The notes: generated by a model from the sequence alone, not told the origin. Positions 19,012 through 28,426 are shown, counted from the first letter of the stretch. The stretch: DNA of 64,000 bases from Streptomyces sp. NBC_01428 (GCF_036231965.1 NZ_CP109499.1:5270001-5334000), one strand, 5' to 3'. Numbers and translations are program-made.

Positions 19012-19869
19012 TCAGCGCGCGTACTCCTTCGCGATGTCCGCGATGAACTGACGCGACTGCTCCACGTTCAGGGCCTGGGCGCGCAGGTGCTCGTACATCA
19101 CGCTGTACTTCTGGACGTCGTTCGCCTTCTCCAGGTACAGGTCGCTCGTCACGCCCTCGATGTAGACGACGCTGGAGTCCGCCGCGTCGGGGAACTCCAG
19201 GATCGCGTACTGGCCGTTGAGACCCGGGTGCGCGCCCATCTCGAAGGGGATCACCTGCACGGTGACGTGCGGCAGTTGGGACTGCTCGACCAGGTGCTCC
19301 AGCTGCTCGCGCATGAGGGAGCGGTTGCCGACGGCGCGGCGCAGGGCGGACTCGTCGAGCACGGTCCACAGGCGCAGCGGGTTGTCGGGGGCGGAGATTC
19401 GTTCCTGCCTCTTGAGGCGGACCTGGACGCGCTTGTCGATGTCGGCGGCCGCGGTCTCCGGCAGGGCTCCCGCGATCAGGGACTCCGCGTAGGGCCGGGT
19501 CTGGAGGAGGCCCGGGACGACCTGGGGGTCGTACACGCGCAGGCTCGCCGCGTCGGTCTCCAGGCCGATGTAGACGCTGTAGGGGATGTCGCCGAAGGAG
19601 TGCCACCAGCCCTGCTGGCGCGAGTCCTTGGCCATCTGCATCAGCGAGTCGACGATCCGGTGGTCCTCGACCTCGTAGACCCCGCACAGGTCGCGGACGT
19701 CGCGCTGGCTGATGCTGCGGCGCCCGTTCTCCAGGCGGCTGATCTTCGACTGCGAGACCAGCAGTCGCTCGGCGACCTCTTCGGCCGTCATGCCCTTGAG
19801 CTCGCGGAGCCGGCGCAGCTCCTGGCCCAGCCGGCGTCGTCGGACGGTGGGATTGACACTTGACGCCAC
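19012..19869 (-). CDS. XRE-family regulator with C-terminal DUF5753 domain
   Basis: 285 residues. Start set at GTG 19869 (VASSVNPTVRRRRLGQEL), the conserved beginning of this family; upstream codons lack conservation. The helix-turn-helix covers residues ~14-65 (MTAEEVAERLLVSQSKISRLENGRR). The rest is the DUF5753 sensor domain, with PQVVPGLLQT and ESALRRAVG. These proteins pair with DUF397 proteins; in S. coelicolor such pairs alter antibiotic production. Two small inverted repeats upstream could serve autoregulation. Confidence 0.92.
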   Translation of the reverse strand: MASSVNPTVRRRRLGQELRRLRELKGMTAEEVAERLLVSQSKISRLENGRRSISQRDVRDLCGVYEVEDHRIVDSLMQMAKDSRQQGWWHSFGDIPYSVYIGLETDAASLRVYDPQVVPGLLQTRPYAESLIAGALPETAAADIDKRVQVRLKRQERISAPDNPLRLWTVLDESALRRAVGNRSLMREQLEHLVEQSQLPHVTVQVIPFEMGAHPGLNGQYAILEFPDAADSSVVYIEGVTSDLYLEKANDVQKYSVMYEHLRAQALNVEQSRQFIADIAKEYAR

Positions 19870-20283
19870 GGGACGTGCACCTCCGGCTGCGGGCCTCTGC
19901 TTTGCGTATCTGCTGTTGAGCAGATTGCCACCAAGGTGCTTTCTACCGCTGGGAAACAGCGGATATGCGCTGGGTAGGCGCACATTCGGGGTTTCGGCGG
20001 GTATTCGCGTCCCCGCGCGGGCTCCTTGGCCGTGACCGCCCGTCGCGACGCCCCGGCGCGGTCGCCGGTTCCGGTCCGCGGAGCCGGTCGCCGGACCCGC
20101 CGTGGAATGCGGCCGCGCGGGGCGGCGGAACCGTGTCGTCGTCCGGACGTACGGTCCTGTCGCCCCGCGCGAGCCAGCGGCTCCCGAACCGGATCATGGG
20201 GACTGCGGTGCGGCGCTGTTGTCCTGCGGCGGTGCTGGTGCTGCGGGTGGTGCGAGTCGTGCGGTGTGCCGTGGGACTGCGGC
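19870..20283. other. Region upstream of the XRE regulator
   Basis: 414 bp. Near the XRE start there are two short palindromes: CTGCT-N4-AGCAG around 19910 and CCGCTG-GGAAA-CAGCGG at 19946-19962. They probably mark its promoter or operator. The remaining ~300 bp to the GPP34 stop is GC-rich and shows several overlapping open frames with no family character. Confidence 0.45.
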
Positions 20284-21039
20284 TCAGTGGACCACGGCGC
20301 GCGCCATCGACCCATGACGCGGTTGCATCGGAACACCGCGCGCGGTCTCCGGTGCGGACCTGACTCCGGCGGTGGCCGGACGGCCTGCCGGTGCCGGGCT
20401 GCGGCGCGGCTGTGCGGCCACACCGTTCTGAACGTCCATCACGGCGTGCGCCACGAGTCCGCCCATGGGGTCGTGCCTGATCAGGTCCCGCAGCCGGGAG
20501 CGGGACGATCGTCCCTCGTTACCCGGATACAGGTGCTTGCCGAGTCCGACCGCATGGGCCAGCGCGGCGAGCGCCGCGGTCCGCGGGTCCGGCGGGACGC
20601 CGGTGCGGATCGCGTTGTCCAGCCGGACCCTGATCTCCCGGCTGATTTCCGTGTCCGTCGCCTGATAGCGAGTCGTCGGAAGCACCCCGCACATCTGGCC
20701 GGCCACGGCATGGACCATGCCGCACCTCTCCAGATGCGAGAGATAGGTCTGGCGCAGCCCCAGCCGGGGCCCGCCAATCCAGTTGACCGCGCGTACGGGT
20801 GCTCCGCGTCGGCGAAGCAGTTCCAACGCACAGTCCAGTGTTGGATCTCCAGTCGGCCGTGGCACCACCACGGCGATACGATCCCCGTCTGGGGCTATCC
20901 GTCCGGCCAGCGCCAGCTCCACTAGCTGCGCTCCGGCCAGACCGAGGTCGAGCGACTGCGGCTGCGCGGTGGTACCCGTGGTCGGGTCCAACGCCAGCAG
21001 CAGAAGCTCCTCCGGAATTGTTCTGCGGCTCCTGCCCAT
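20284..21039 (-). CDS. GPP34/GOLPH3-family protein
   Basis: 251 residues. The ATG at 21039 is preceded by GGGGAGG at good spacing. TIPEELLLLALDPTTG at the N-terminus, then LDLGLAGAQLVELALAGRI, is the signature of the GPP34 (Golgi phosphoprotein 3-like) family. The eukaryotic members bind phosphoinositides; Streptomyces encode many copies of unknown role. The C-terminal ~50 residues are basic, Pro/Ala-rich and probably unstructured. The gene is divergent from the carboxypeptidase gene. Confidence 0.88.
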   Translation of the reverse strand: MGRSRRTIPEELLLLALDPTTGTTAQPQSLDLGLAGAQLVELALAGRIAPDGDRIAVVVPRPTGDPTLDCALELLRRRGAPVRAVNWIGGPRLGLRQTYLSHLERCGMVHAVAGQMCGVLPTTRYQATDTEISREIRVRLDNAIRTGVPPDPRTAALAALAHAVGLGKHLYPGNEGRSSRSRLRDLIRHDPMGGLVAHAVMDVQNGVAAQPRRSPAPAGRPATAGVRSAPETARGVPMQPRHGSMARAVVH

Positions 21040-21275
21040 CCATGCCTCCCCGCGTGGATGAATGACAGGGTGACCCCTCTCACATTGGTCTGTCGAGGGT
21101 GCGTGACCGGAATGTAGTGGAACCAGTAGGTATGTCGTTCTCGTCTACCGCAGGGGTCAATCCCTCACACAGGACACTGGTACATGGTTCGGACAGCGAT
21201 GTCCGGGCGGCGGGTTAAGGGTTTGACGGTTCGGTTCGGCGCGCGGAGGGCGTGCGTCACATGGAGGAGGCATCG

Positions 21276-24077
21276 GTGGCGGGCGAGTCCCCCGACAGGT
21301 CGAAGCAGAACGAGTCGTCGGCGTCGTCGGCAGAAGCGACGCCGGTGACCCCGGCGCCGGTTCCGGGTCCGGCGCGGCCGGGCGATCCGTCGTCGGCGGC
21401 GTCCTCGGCGTCGCCGGGGGCCGTCGCGCCCTCGTCGGCGCAGAGCACGGCTCCGGCCGATCCGCGCATGGCGATGGCCCGCGAGCGGGCGGCCACGGTC
21501 CGGGTGGACCAGGCGACGGCGGTCTTCTCCACGAAGGCCCTGGCGGCGGACACCTCGCGCCCGGCGGAGCCGACGGCATCGGCCACGGCCGATGCCAGGG
21601 CCACGGCGGAGGCCTCGCGCACCGCCGGGTCCGAGCGGGCCGCTGAGCCCGCGTCGGGCACGGACGCGGCCGAGGCGCCCGCCGAGGGCGACACCCGGCT
21701 GCGTGCCGCGGTCGCCGCGTGGGTCGCGGGATCGGACGAGAACCCGGCGTCCCCGGGCGCGTCCGGGAGCGGCGACGGTCACGGTGACGATGCCGTGAGC
21801 GCAGCCGCCGTGGCCGAGCGCACGGACCGCTCCGACGCCGCCACGGCGGCCGAGGGGCCCGAGGACGCCGCCGAGGACTCCGCGGACGCGGAGAGCGCCG
21901 ACAGCGCGGCCGACGCCGGTTCCGGCAAGGACTCGGGCCCGTCCGCCGGGCCCGCCGCGGTGTCCGTGCCCGACGCGACGGCCGACACGACGGCCGATGC
22001 CGTGCCCGCCACCGACGAGCCGCGCACCGCCCCGAGGCCGGACACCGCCTCCCGCGAGACGTCCGACGCGGGCGAGCCCGGCCCCGACGCCGGGTCCGCG
22101 AAGGCCGCCACGCCGGCCACCGCACCCGCCTCCGCACCGTCCGAGCCCGCGGACGCCGCACCCGGGCCCGCCGCGTCCGACGGCGAGCCCGCGGACGCGA
22201 AGCCCGCGTCCGCCGACGTCGAGCCCGAGGACCGGCCCGGTGCCGAACCCGTACGGGATGCGGCTCCCGCGCCCGAGGACGCCCCCGAGGACGCTCCTGC
22301 GGCCGCCCCCGCCGCCGACGCGGCCCCGGGCGCGGACGCGGCGGGTGACACCGGCCCGGACGCCACCCACGACGGCGACACCGCCCCGCAGCCCCCCGTC
22401 GACGACGCCCCCGCCGACGAGCCCCCGGTCGACCAGCCGACCGCGATCTTCAAGGCGCCGCGGCCCGCCGTGGACCAGCCCACCACCATGCTCAAGCTGG
22501 GCGACGCGGCCCGCCGCCCGGCCGGCAGGAAGGCCGACGAGAAGACCGGCGAGAAGACCGCGGACAAGGCCGCCGCCGCCAAGGCCGTGGAGGAACCGGC
22601 GGCCAAGCCCGTCGGCGAGGCCGAGCGCACCAGCCGGTTCGTCGCCCTCAAGTCGCTGGACGAGGCCGCCGCCCCGGCCCGCCCGAAGCAGCCGGCCGCC
22701 CCGGCGGGCGCCGACAAGCCGGCCTCGGCCACCGCGGTCGTCCCGCAGGTCGGACCCGAGCGCACCACCCAGCAGCCGCTTCCGCCGAAGCCCCCGCTGG
22801 ACCTCCTCGCCGAGCTGACGAACACCCCGCCGCCCCCGCAGACACCGGTCCGCACGATCGTGCGGCGGGTCAAGATCTGGACGCCGCTGGTCCTGCTGCT
22901 CATCGTGATCTTTGCGGTCGCACAGGCCTTCCGTCCGCTGCCGGCAGCGGGCCTCACGCTCACCGCCGACGAGACGTACACCTTCGAGGGCGGCACGCTC
23001 GACCTGCCGTGGCCCGGCCAGGGCCAGTCCGCGATCGAGGTCGACGGCGTCGGCAGCCTCGGCACCGACGGCAAGCAGACCCCCGCTCCCGTGGCGAGCG
23101 TCGCCAAGATCATGACGGCGTACGTGATCCTCCAGGAGCACCCGCTGAAGGGGAACGAGGACGGCGAGAAGATCACCGTCGACCAGCAGGCGGAGGACGA
23201 GTCGAAGCTGCCCGACGAGTCGACGGCGGCGATGTCGAAGGGCCAGCAGTTCACCGAGCGCCAGATGCTCCAGATGCTGATGATCCCCTCCGGCAACAAC
23301 GTGGCGCGGCTGCTGGCCCGCTGGGACTCCGACAGCAAGAGCTTCGTCGCCAAGATGAACGCCGCGGCCAAGGACCTCGGCATGAAGAACTCGACGTACA
23401 CGGACCCGAGCGGTCTGCAGAAGACCACGGTCAGCACGGCCGTCGACCAGATCAAGCTGGCCAAGAAGGTCATGCAGAACGACGTGTTCCGCAGCGTCGT
23501 CGGGATGGCCAAGGCGGACATCCCCGGGCTGGACAACACGATCTACAACAACAACGACCTGCTGGTGCAGCAGGTCGGCGTGATCGGCCTGAAGACCGGC
23601 TCCTCGACGCCGGCCGGCGGCAACCTGGTGTGGGCCGCGACGAAGAACGTCGACGGCAAGACGCAGACGATCTACGGCGCGGTGATGAACCAGAACGCCG
23701 GCACCGGCAAGGTCTGGGACAGCCTCCACCTGGCGCTCACCAACAGCCAGAAGCTGATCGACAAGGTCCAGAAGAGCCTGACCACCGCCACCGTGGTGAA
23801 GAAGGGCCAGGTCGTCGGCTACGTGGACGACCAGCTCGGCGGACGCACCCCGGTCGTCGCCACGAAGAACATGACGGCGGTCGGCTGGCCCGGTCTCAAG
23901 ACCCACCTGTCGATCGGTGCGGGCGACACCGCGGTCCCGCACACCGGCAAGGCCGGCGCGGTCGTCGGTGAGCTGACGGTCGGCGACGGATCGAGCCGCT
24001 CCGTCAAGATTCCGGTCGCGCTGAAGTCGGACCTCGCCGAGCCCGGTCTCGGCGCGAAGCTGACCCGTATCGGGTGA
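21276..24077 (+). CDS. Membrane-anchored D-alanyl-D-alanine carboxypeptidase with long disordered N-terminus
   Basis: 933 residues from the GTG at 21276 (GGAGGAGG just upstream; ATG 21261 is possible). Residues 1-~525 are Ala/Pro/Asp/Glu-rich and unstructured. They contain three similar motifs: DQATAVFS at residue 78, DQPTAIFK at 386 and DQPTTMLK at 400. One membrane helix (WTPLVLLLIVIFAVA) begins near residue 533. The extracytoplasmic S11 peptidase domain has the full active site: SVAK (Ser608, Lys611), SGN (672) and KTG (773). It trims the terminal D-Ala of peptidoglycan stem peptides. S11 enzymes are usually about 400 residues, so the cytoplasmic extension doubles its size. Confidence 0.93.
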   Translation: MAGESPDRSKQNESSASSAEATPVTPAPVPGPARPGDPSSAASSASPGAVAPSSAQSTAPADPRMAMARERAATVRVDQATAVFSTKALAADTSRPAEPTASATADARATAEASRTAGSERAAEPASGTDAAEAPAEGDTRLRAAVAAWVAGSDENPASPGASGSGDGHGDDAVSAAAVAERTDRSDAATAAEGPEDAAEDSADAESADSAADAGSGKDSGPSAGPAAVSVPDATADTTADAVPATDEPRTAPRPDTASRETSDAGEPGPDAGSAKAATPATAPASAPSEPADAAPGPAASDGEPADAKPASADVEPEDRPGAEPVRDAAPAPEDAPEDAPAAAPAADAAPGADAAGDTGPDATHDGDTAPQPPVDDAPADEPPVDQPTAIFKAPRPAVDQPTTMLKLGDAARRPAGRKADEKTGEKTADKAAAAKAVEEPAAKPVGEAERTSRFVALKSLDEAAAPARPKQPAAPAGADKPASATAVVPQVGPERTTQQPLPPKPPLDLLAELTNTPPPPQTPVRTIVRRVKIWTPLVLLLIVIFAVAQAFRPLPAAGLTLTADETYTFEGGTLDLPWPGQGQSAIEVDGVGSLGTDGKQTPAPVASVAKIMTAYVILQEHPLKGNEDGEKITVDQQAEDESKLPDESTAAMSKGQQFTERQMLQMLMIPSGNNVARLLARWDSDSKSFVAKMNAAAKDLGMKNSTYTDPSGLQKTTVSTAVDQIKLAKKVMQNDVFRSVVGMAKADIPGLDNTIYNNNDLLVQQVGVIGLKTGSSTPAGGNLVWAATKNVDGKTQTIYGAVMNQNAGTGKVWDSLHLALTNSQKLIDKVQKSLTTATVVKKGQVVGYVDDQLGGRTPVVATKNMTAVGWPGLKTHLSIGAGDTAVPHTGKAGAVVGELTVGDGSSRSVKIPVALKSDLAEPGLGAKLTRIG

Positions 24078-24280
24078 GCCGACAGGGGCCGCCGGCGACG
24101 TGCCGGCGGACGGATCGGTGACGTACGCCGGGGAGCGGCACCCGCACCGCACGCCGCCGGACAGTGCCCCACCCGGGCGCTGTCCGGCGGAGTGCGTGCT
24201 AGCGTCGCGACAATCGGGGCTGCTCGCGAGCCGCGGGTCCCGGCCCAGAACGGACAACGGGACACGGGGAGAACCTTGCA

Positions 24281-26146
24281 GTGGCGACAGCGGAGCCGAC
24301 CCACGCCGACGACGCCGATCCGGGCCCTGGAACGGACCCGCGAATACCGCTGCGCGGCCGTGTCCCCGAGCCGCTCGACGAGGCGGACGACCCCGCGGAT
24401 TCCGGCGCCGCCGCAGCGGTAGCGCCCTCCGGCGCCGTCCGGCCGAACCTCTTCCGCCGCCATCCCGTCCTGCTCTCCACCGTCCTCGCCGGCGTCCTGC
24501 ACGTCGTGTGGTTCTTCACCTTCGCGAACAGTGGCGGTGACCTGGCGGCGCAGGACGCGTGGGCGGAGTTCGTCGGCCGGCACCCGGACTCGGCGTACAA
24601 CCTCGCCTGGTACGGCGGGATGCACCCGGTGTCGTACAGCGTGGTGTCGCCGTACCTGATGTCGGTGCTCGGCGTCCGCACGACGATGATGATCGCCGGG
24701 ACGCTCTCGGCCGGGCTGCTGACGATGATCCTCATCCGCAGCCGTGCGGTCAGAAATCCGACGGCTCCGGCGCTCGCCGGTGTCTTCGCGCTGCTCTGCA
24801 ACGCCGCCTCGGGCCGCGTGACGTACGGCCTCGGCACGGTGTTCGCGCTCGCCGCGGTCGCCGTCGTCTTCTGCTGGCCCTACCGCTGGCGCTACAAGCG
24901 CTGGGCGAAGGCGCTGTGCGCGGCGCCGCTCGCCGCCCTCGCGACGGCCGCCTCACCGGTGGCCGGACTGTTCGTCGGCCTGATCGCGGTCGCCCTGTTC
25001 CTCCAGAAGCGCCGCCCCGGCGCCTACGCCCTCGGCATCGCGCCGGCGATCGTCGTCGCCGTCTCCGCGTGGCTGTTCCCCTTCTCCGGCACCCAGCCGA
25101 TGGCCGTCTGGTCGGTCATCCTGCCGTTCCTGTACGCGGTCCTGGTCTTCTTCCTGGTCCCCAAGGAATGGACGACGGTCCGCATCACGGCGGCGGTCTC
25201 CGGGCTCGCGGTGCTCGGCGTCTGGCTGATCAGCTCGCAGATCGGGTCGAACATCACGCGTCTGTCGATGCTGTTCGGCGGCGTCGCGCTGATCGCCGCG
25301 CTGCCCTTCGCCGTCCCGAAATCACGCAAGTGGTACGCCATCGTCATCGCGTTCGTCGGCTTCAACGCCTGGGTCGGCATCAAGTCGGTCGACGACGTCG
25401 TGCACACCACCCCGGCCGCGTCCTGGGCGCGTGAGCTGGCCCCGCTCGTCAACCAGTTGCAGGTGGTGAACGCCGAGAAGGGCCGCGTCGAGGTGGTCCC
25501 GGCCCGCTCGCACCGCGAGGCGTCCGCCCTCGCCCCGTACGTGAACCTGGCCCGCGGCTGGAACCGCCAGGCCGACATGGAGCGCAACCCGCTCTTCTAC
25601 GACGACACACTCAACTCGGCGAACTACCACGAGTGGCTGCAGCGCTGGGCCGTCCACTACGTCGTGCTGCCCAAGGGCGAACCGGACGGCGACGGCGGCG
25701 AACGCGAACGCCAGCTCGTGCAGCGCGGCATGCCCTACCTCCGCCAGGTCTGGGGCGACGCCAACTGGCAGCTGTTCACCGTCACCGACCCGGCCCCGCT
25801 CGCCGAACCGCACGCCGTCGTCGACCGGGCCGAGCAGGGCGAGCTGACCATCGAGGTGAAGCAGGCGGGCCGCATCCTCATCCGCATCCCGTACTCGCCG
25901 TGGCTGAGCATCGTCGACGCGGACGGCAAGAGCCTGAAGCCGCCGCAGGAGACGAAGGCGTCGAAGGAGCGCGAGGAGGGCACCGCGAAGACGTACGACA
26001 ACCTCAACGGCTGCCTGATGCCGACCGAGGAGACCGCGGCGGGCGACAAGTGGACGGAGCTGCTGGCCCCGAAGCCCGGCACCTACCGGCTCGCGGCGCC
26101 GTACCAGCTCCCCCGGGGCACCCCGTGCCCGGAGGAGCTGCGCTAG
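24281..26146 (+). CDS. Polytopic membrane protein, GT-C glycosyltransferase-like topology
   Basis: 621 residues, GTG start at 24281 preceded by GGGGAG. An acidic cytoplasmic N-terminus (~1-55) precedes about 10-11 membrane helices (residues ~62-390), and a soluble C-terminal domain of ~230 residues follows. After TM1 the segment AAQDAWAEFVGRHPDSAYNLAWYGGMHP carries acidic residues in the first external loop, as in GT-C lipid-linked-sugar transferases. Such proteins are often labelled as transporters automatically, so the assignment is tentative. It follows the carboxypeptidase on the same strand after ~200 bp, suggesting a cell-envelope role. Confidence 0.75.
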   Translation: MATAEPTHADDADPGPGTDPRIPLRGRVPEPLDEADDPADSGAAAAVAPSGAVRPNLFRRHPVLLSTVLAGVLHVVWFFTFANSGGDLAAQDAWAEFVGRHPDSAYNLAWYGGMHPVSYSVVSPYLMSVLGVRTTMMIAGTLSAGLLTMILIRSRAVRNPTAPALAGVFALLCNAASGRVTYGLGTVFALAAVAVVFCWPYRWRYKRWAKALCAAPLAALATAASPVAGLFVGLIAVALFLQKRRPGAYALGIAPAIVVAVSAWLFPFSGTQPMAVWSVILPFLYAVLVFFLVPKEWTTVRITAAVSGLAVLGVWLISSQIGSNITRLSMLFGGVALIAALPFAVPKSRKWYAIVIAFVGFNAWVGIKSVDDVVHTTPAASWARELAPLVNQLQVVNAEKGRVEVVPARSHREASALAPYVNLARGWNRQADMERNPLFYDDTLNSANYHEWLQRWAVHYVVLPKGEPDGDGGERERQLVQRGMPYLRQVWGDANWQLFTVTDPAPLAEPHAVVDRAEQGELTIEVKQAGRILIRIPYSPWLSIVDADGKSLKPPQETKASKEREEGTAKTYDNLNGCLMPTEETAAGDKWTELLAPKPGTYRLAAPYQLPRGTPCPEELR

Positions 26147-26189
26147 ATCGCCGGAGGGCCGGTCCCCGGACCCGCCGGAAGGCCGGGTC

Positions 26190-27125
26190 TCAGTTCCGCT
26201 CGAAGGGGCCGCAGTACGCCAGGCCCGCGTCCTCCAGCGGCTCGTCGCGGAAGAACCGCACGAGCAGGTCGCAGAAGTCCTGCGGCCGCTGGAGGTGGGC
26301 CAGGTGCCCGCACTCCGCGATCGTCGTGAAGCGGGAGCCCGGCAGGTCCGCCGCCACCGCGCGGACCATGTCGGGCGTCGTGAGCGTGTCGTGCTCGCCG
26401 GTGAACGCCAGATACGGCACGGCGGGCACGGGGGCCCGCCGGTACCACTCGTGGGCCAGCAGCCGCCGGTTCCGCTCGATCGTCACCGCCACGTCGCGCG
26501 GGGTCTGCGCCGCGAACTGCTGGTGCATCAGACGGGCCAGCGCGGTGTGCTTGCGCACGGTGAGGTCGCCCGGCGGCGGCACGAAGCACCGCACGAACTC
26601 CTCCGCGGTCTCCTCGACGCGCCCCTCCTCCAGCATCCGCACCCAGCCCACGAGCGCCTTCGCGAACCAGCCCGGGACGTGGTCCGACATGCCCTGCACG
26701 GCGATCCGCCGCAGATGCTCCGGGTGGCGCTGGGCCAGCCGCAGGCCGACGGCCCCGCCGTAGCAGCCTGCGTACAGGTTCACCGGGCCGAGCCCCAGCT
26801 CGCGCAGCATGTGCGCGGCGCACTCGGCGAGGAAGTCGATGCCGTGCTCGGCGGGCAGGAAGTCCGCGTCCCCGAAGCCGGGCAGGTCCACCGTGACGAC
26901 GGTCCCCAGCGCGCCGAGCCACCGCTCGTGACGCACCCACGAGTACCGCGTCTGGTCCGAGCCGCCGAGCACGAGGAGCGGCTCCGTGACGGGGTCGTTC
27001 CGCCGGACGACCCGGGCGGTGTACGCGTACCCCTCCCACGCGAGCGGGCGCTCCTCGACTTCCGTGGACGCCCCGCCTCCCGGCGCCTGGGCGGGGACGT
27101 GGACCGAGGAAGCGACAGAAGGCAC
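26190..27125 (-). CDS. Alpha/beta-fold hydrolase with Cys at the nucleophile position
   Basis: 311 residues, GTG start at 27125 with GGGAG upstream. The alpha/beta hydrolase order is clear: LLVLGGSDQTRYSW (strand/oxyanion region), TVDLPGFGDAD, nucleophile elbow AGCYGGA, acid in TGEHDTL and His in ECGHLAHLQRP. The predicted triad is Cys121-Asp246-His274, with Cys replacing the usual Ser of G-x-S-x-G and Ala replacing the first Gly. Cys nucleophiles occur in dienelactone hydrolases, PHA synthases and some thioesterases. The substrate is unknown. It is convergent with the membrane-protein gene, and a perfect palindrome lies ~46 bp upstream of its start. Confidence 0.88.
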   Translation of the reverse strand: MPSVASSVHVPAQAPGGGASTEVEERPLAWEGYAYTARVVRRNDPVTEPLLVLGGSDQTRYSWVRHERWLGALGTVVTVDLPGFGDADFLPAEHGIDFLAECAAHMLRELGLGPVNLYAGCYGGAVGLRLAQRHPEHLRRIAVQGMSDHVPGWFAKALVGWVRMLEEGRVEETAEEFVRCFVPPPGDLTVRKHTALARLMHQQFAAQTPRDVAVTIERNRRLLAHEWYRRAPVPAVPYLAFTGEHDTLTTPDMVRAVAADLPGSRFTTIAECGHLAHLQRPQDFCDLLVRFFRDEPLEDAGLAYCGPFERN

Positions 27126-27577
27126 AAGGAACTCCCGGGAGGGACGAGATCACCGAAACTCCCACTGGTACACGGCTCCCGGGAGCCGTGCCCGTTCCGT
27201 CACACGAAGGTGGACGGAGCTTCACCCGAAGGTGGGCGCGGCGCAGCGCATCGGTTTCCCTCCCCCGGGAGGGGGCGGGAGCGCGGCGCACCGGTACGCG
27301 TCCGGAGGGGGCGCGCGGCTAACGATCTCCGCCCGGAGGCGCGGTACGGAGGCCCGGTCGTGCGGGCCGCTGCGTCCCGGTCCGCGCTCGGAGCGGCGTC
27401 TCGCTCGCCGCTCGGAGGGGCGCGTCCCGGTCCGCCGGTCCGCCCGGACGGTGCTGCCGCGTCCCCTTCAAGGCCGGTCCCGTCCGGACGGGGACGCGGC
27501 ACATAGGCCACGCCCCCGTCCGTCCGTCTGCTAGCCGTCCGTCTCCTGGCCGACCCGCCGCCGGACCGGGCGGCCGG
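27126..27577. other. Intergenic region between the hydrolase and MerR genes
   Basis: 452 bp holding the promoter side of the hydrolase gene, the 20-bp palindrome at 27171-27190, and GC-rich sequence with a CCCTCCCCCGGGAGGG inverted repeat near 27260. No gene with family character is visible on either strand. Confidence 0.5.
27171..27190. promoter_or_regulatory. Perfect 20-bp palindrome upstream of the alpha/beta hydrolase gene
   Basis: CACGGCTCCCGGGAGCCGTG reads identically on both strands without any spacer, 45-65 bp upstream of the hydrolase GTG. The position suits an operator overlapping the promoter. A zero-loop palindrome is a poor transcription terminator. Confidence 0.5.
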
Positions 27578-28426
27578 TCACCGTACCGGGAACGCCACGT
27601 CGCACACCGGGTCCCCCGGCCCGGCCGCGTCCCAGTCGGCGAAGTAGATCTCCCGGCACGGGCCGTCGACGGTCAGCCCCTGCCCGGCGACCCAGTGCTC
27701 GACGGCCTCGAAGGCGGCGAGGATCTGCGGGTGGGCGACCTGCGCCTTGGTGATCCGGACGTAGGCGACGCGCCGCGCCGGCTCCACCCGGACCCGTGCC
27801 CCGGTGGCCCGGCCCTGCCGCTCCGCCCATGCCCGGGCGGCGGCCTCGTCGGCGACGGGCACACAGGACTCGGCGGGCCCGTCGCTCTCCACGCTCACCT
27901 CCGCGTGGTAGACGACGAAGGGCGACCCGGTGATCCCGCCGGACTCCCCGGCGCCCTGCTCCAGCCGGGCCAGCGAGCCAGGGATCCACACCGGCAGCTC
28001 GGGCGCGAGGACGTGCCGCGTCTCGCTCAGCACGACCTGCTCGGGCACCTCGGCGGTCTCGACGACGAACTTCTCGTACATCTCGGAACTCCTCCCGGAA
28101 AGACGTCCACGGAGGTAGCCGGCGAGGGCCCGCTGCGAGGCGAACCGTGCCTCGGCGCCGTCCCAGTACGCGGCGAGCAGCGCGGCCGCGTCGGACTCCG
28201 GCGCCTCCACCACCTCGGCGATGCGCGCCAGCGGCATGTCCAGCTGGCGCAGCAGCGCGACGAGCCGGGCCCGCTCGGTCTGCCCGGCGCGGTAGTAGCG
28301 GTAGCCGCTGACCTCGTCGACGTACGCCGGGCGCAGCAGCCCGAGGCGGTCGTAGAGGCGCAGCGCCTTGGCCGACAGCCGCGCCCGCGAGGCGAACGCG
28401 CCGATGGTGAGCAGGTCCTTGTCCAC
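27578..28426 (-). CDS. MerR-family regulator with effector-binding domain
   Basis: 282 residues starting at GTG 28426 (GGAGGAT upstream). GTG 28444 is also possible. The MerR winged helix is at the N-terminus (LTIGAFASRARLSAKALRLYDRLGLL, then VSGYRYYRAGQ), followed by the dimerisation helix and, from about residue 120, a GyrI-like/BmrR-type ligand domain (VAYVRITKAQVAHPQILAAFE). Such regulators sense small hydrophobic molecules. An upstream promoter with a 19-bp spacer and a palindrome indicates autoregulation. No Cys pair typical of metal sensors is seen in the effector loop. Confidence 0.92.
   Translation of the reverse strand: MDKDLLTIGAFASRARLSAKALRLYDRLGLLRPAYVDEVSGYRYYRAGQTERARLVALLRQLDMPLARIAEVVEAPESDAAALLAAYWDGAEARFASQRALAGYLRGRLSGRSSEMYEKFVVETAEVPEQVVLSETRHVLAPELPVWIPGSLARLEQGAGESGGITGSPFVVYHAEVSVESDGPAESCVPVADEAAARAWAERQGRATGARVRVEPARRVAYVRITKAQVAHPQILAAFEAVEHWVAGQGLTVDGPCREIYFADWDAAGPGDPVCDVAFPVR

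Noticed and set aside
20026..20925. Plus-strand frame antisense to the GPP34 gene
   Set aside because: The opposite strand has recognisable GPP34 signatures and a good ribosome binding site; this frame has none.
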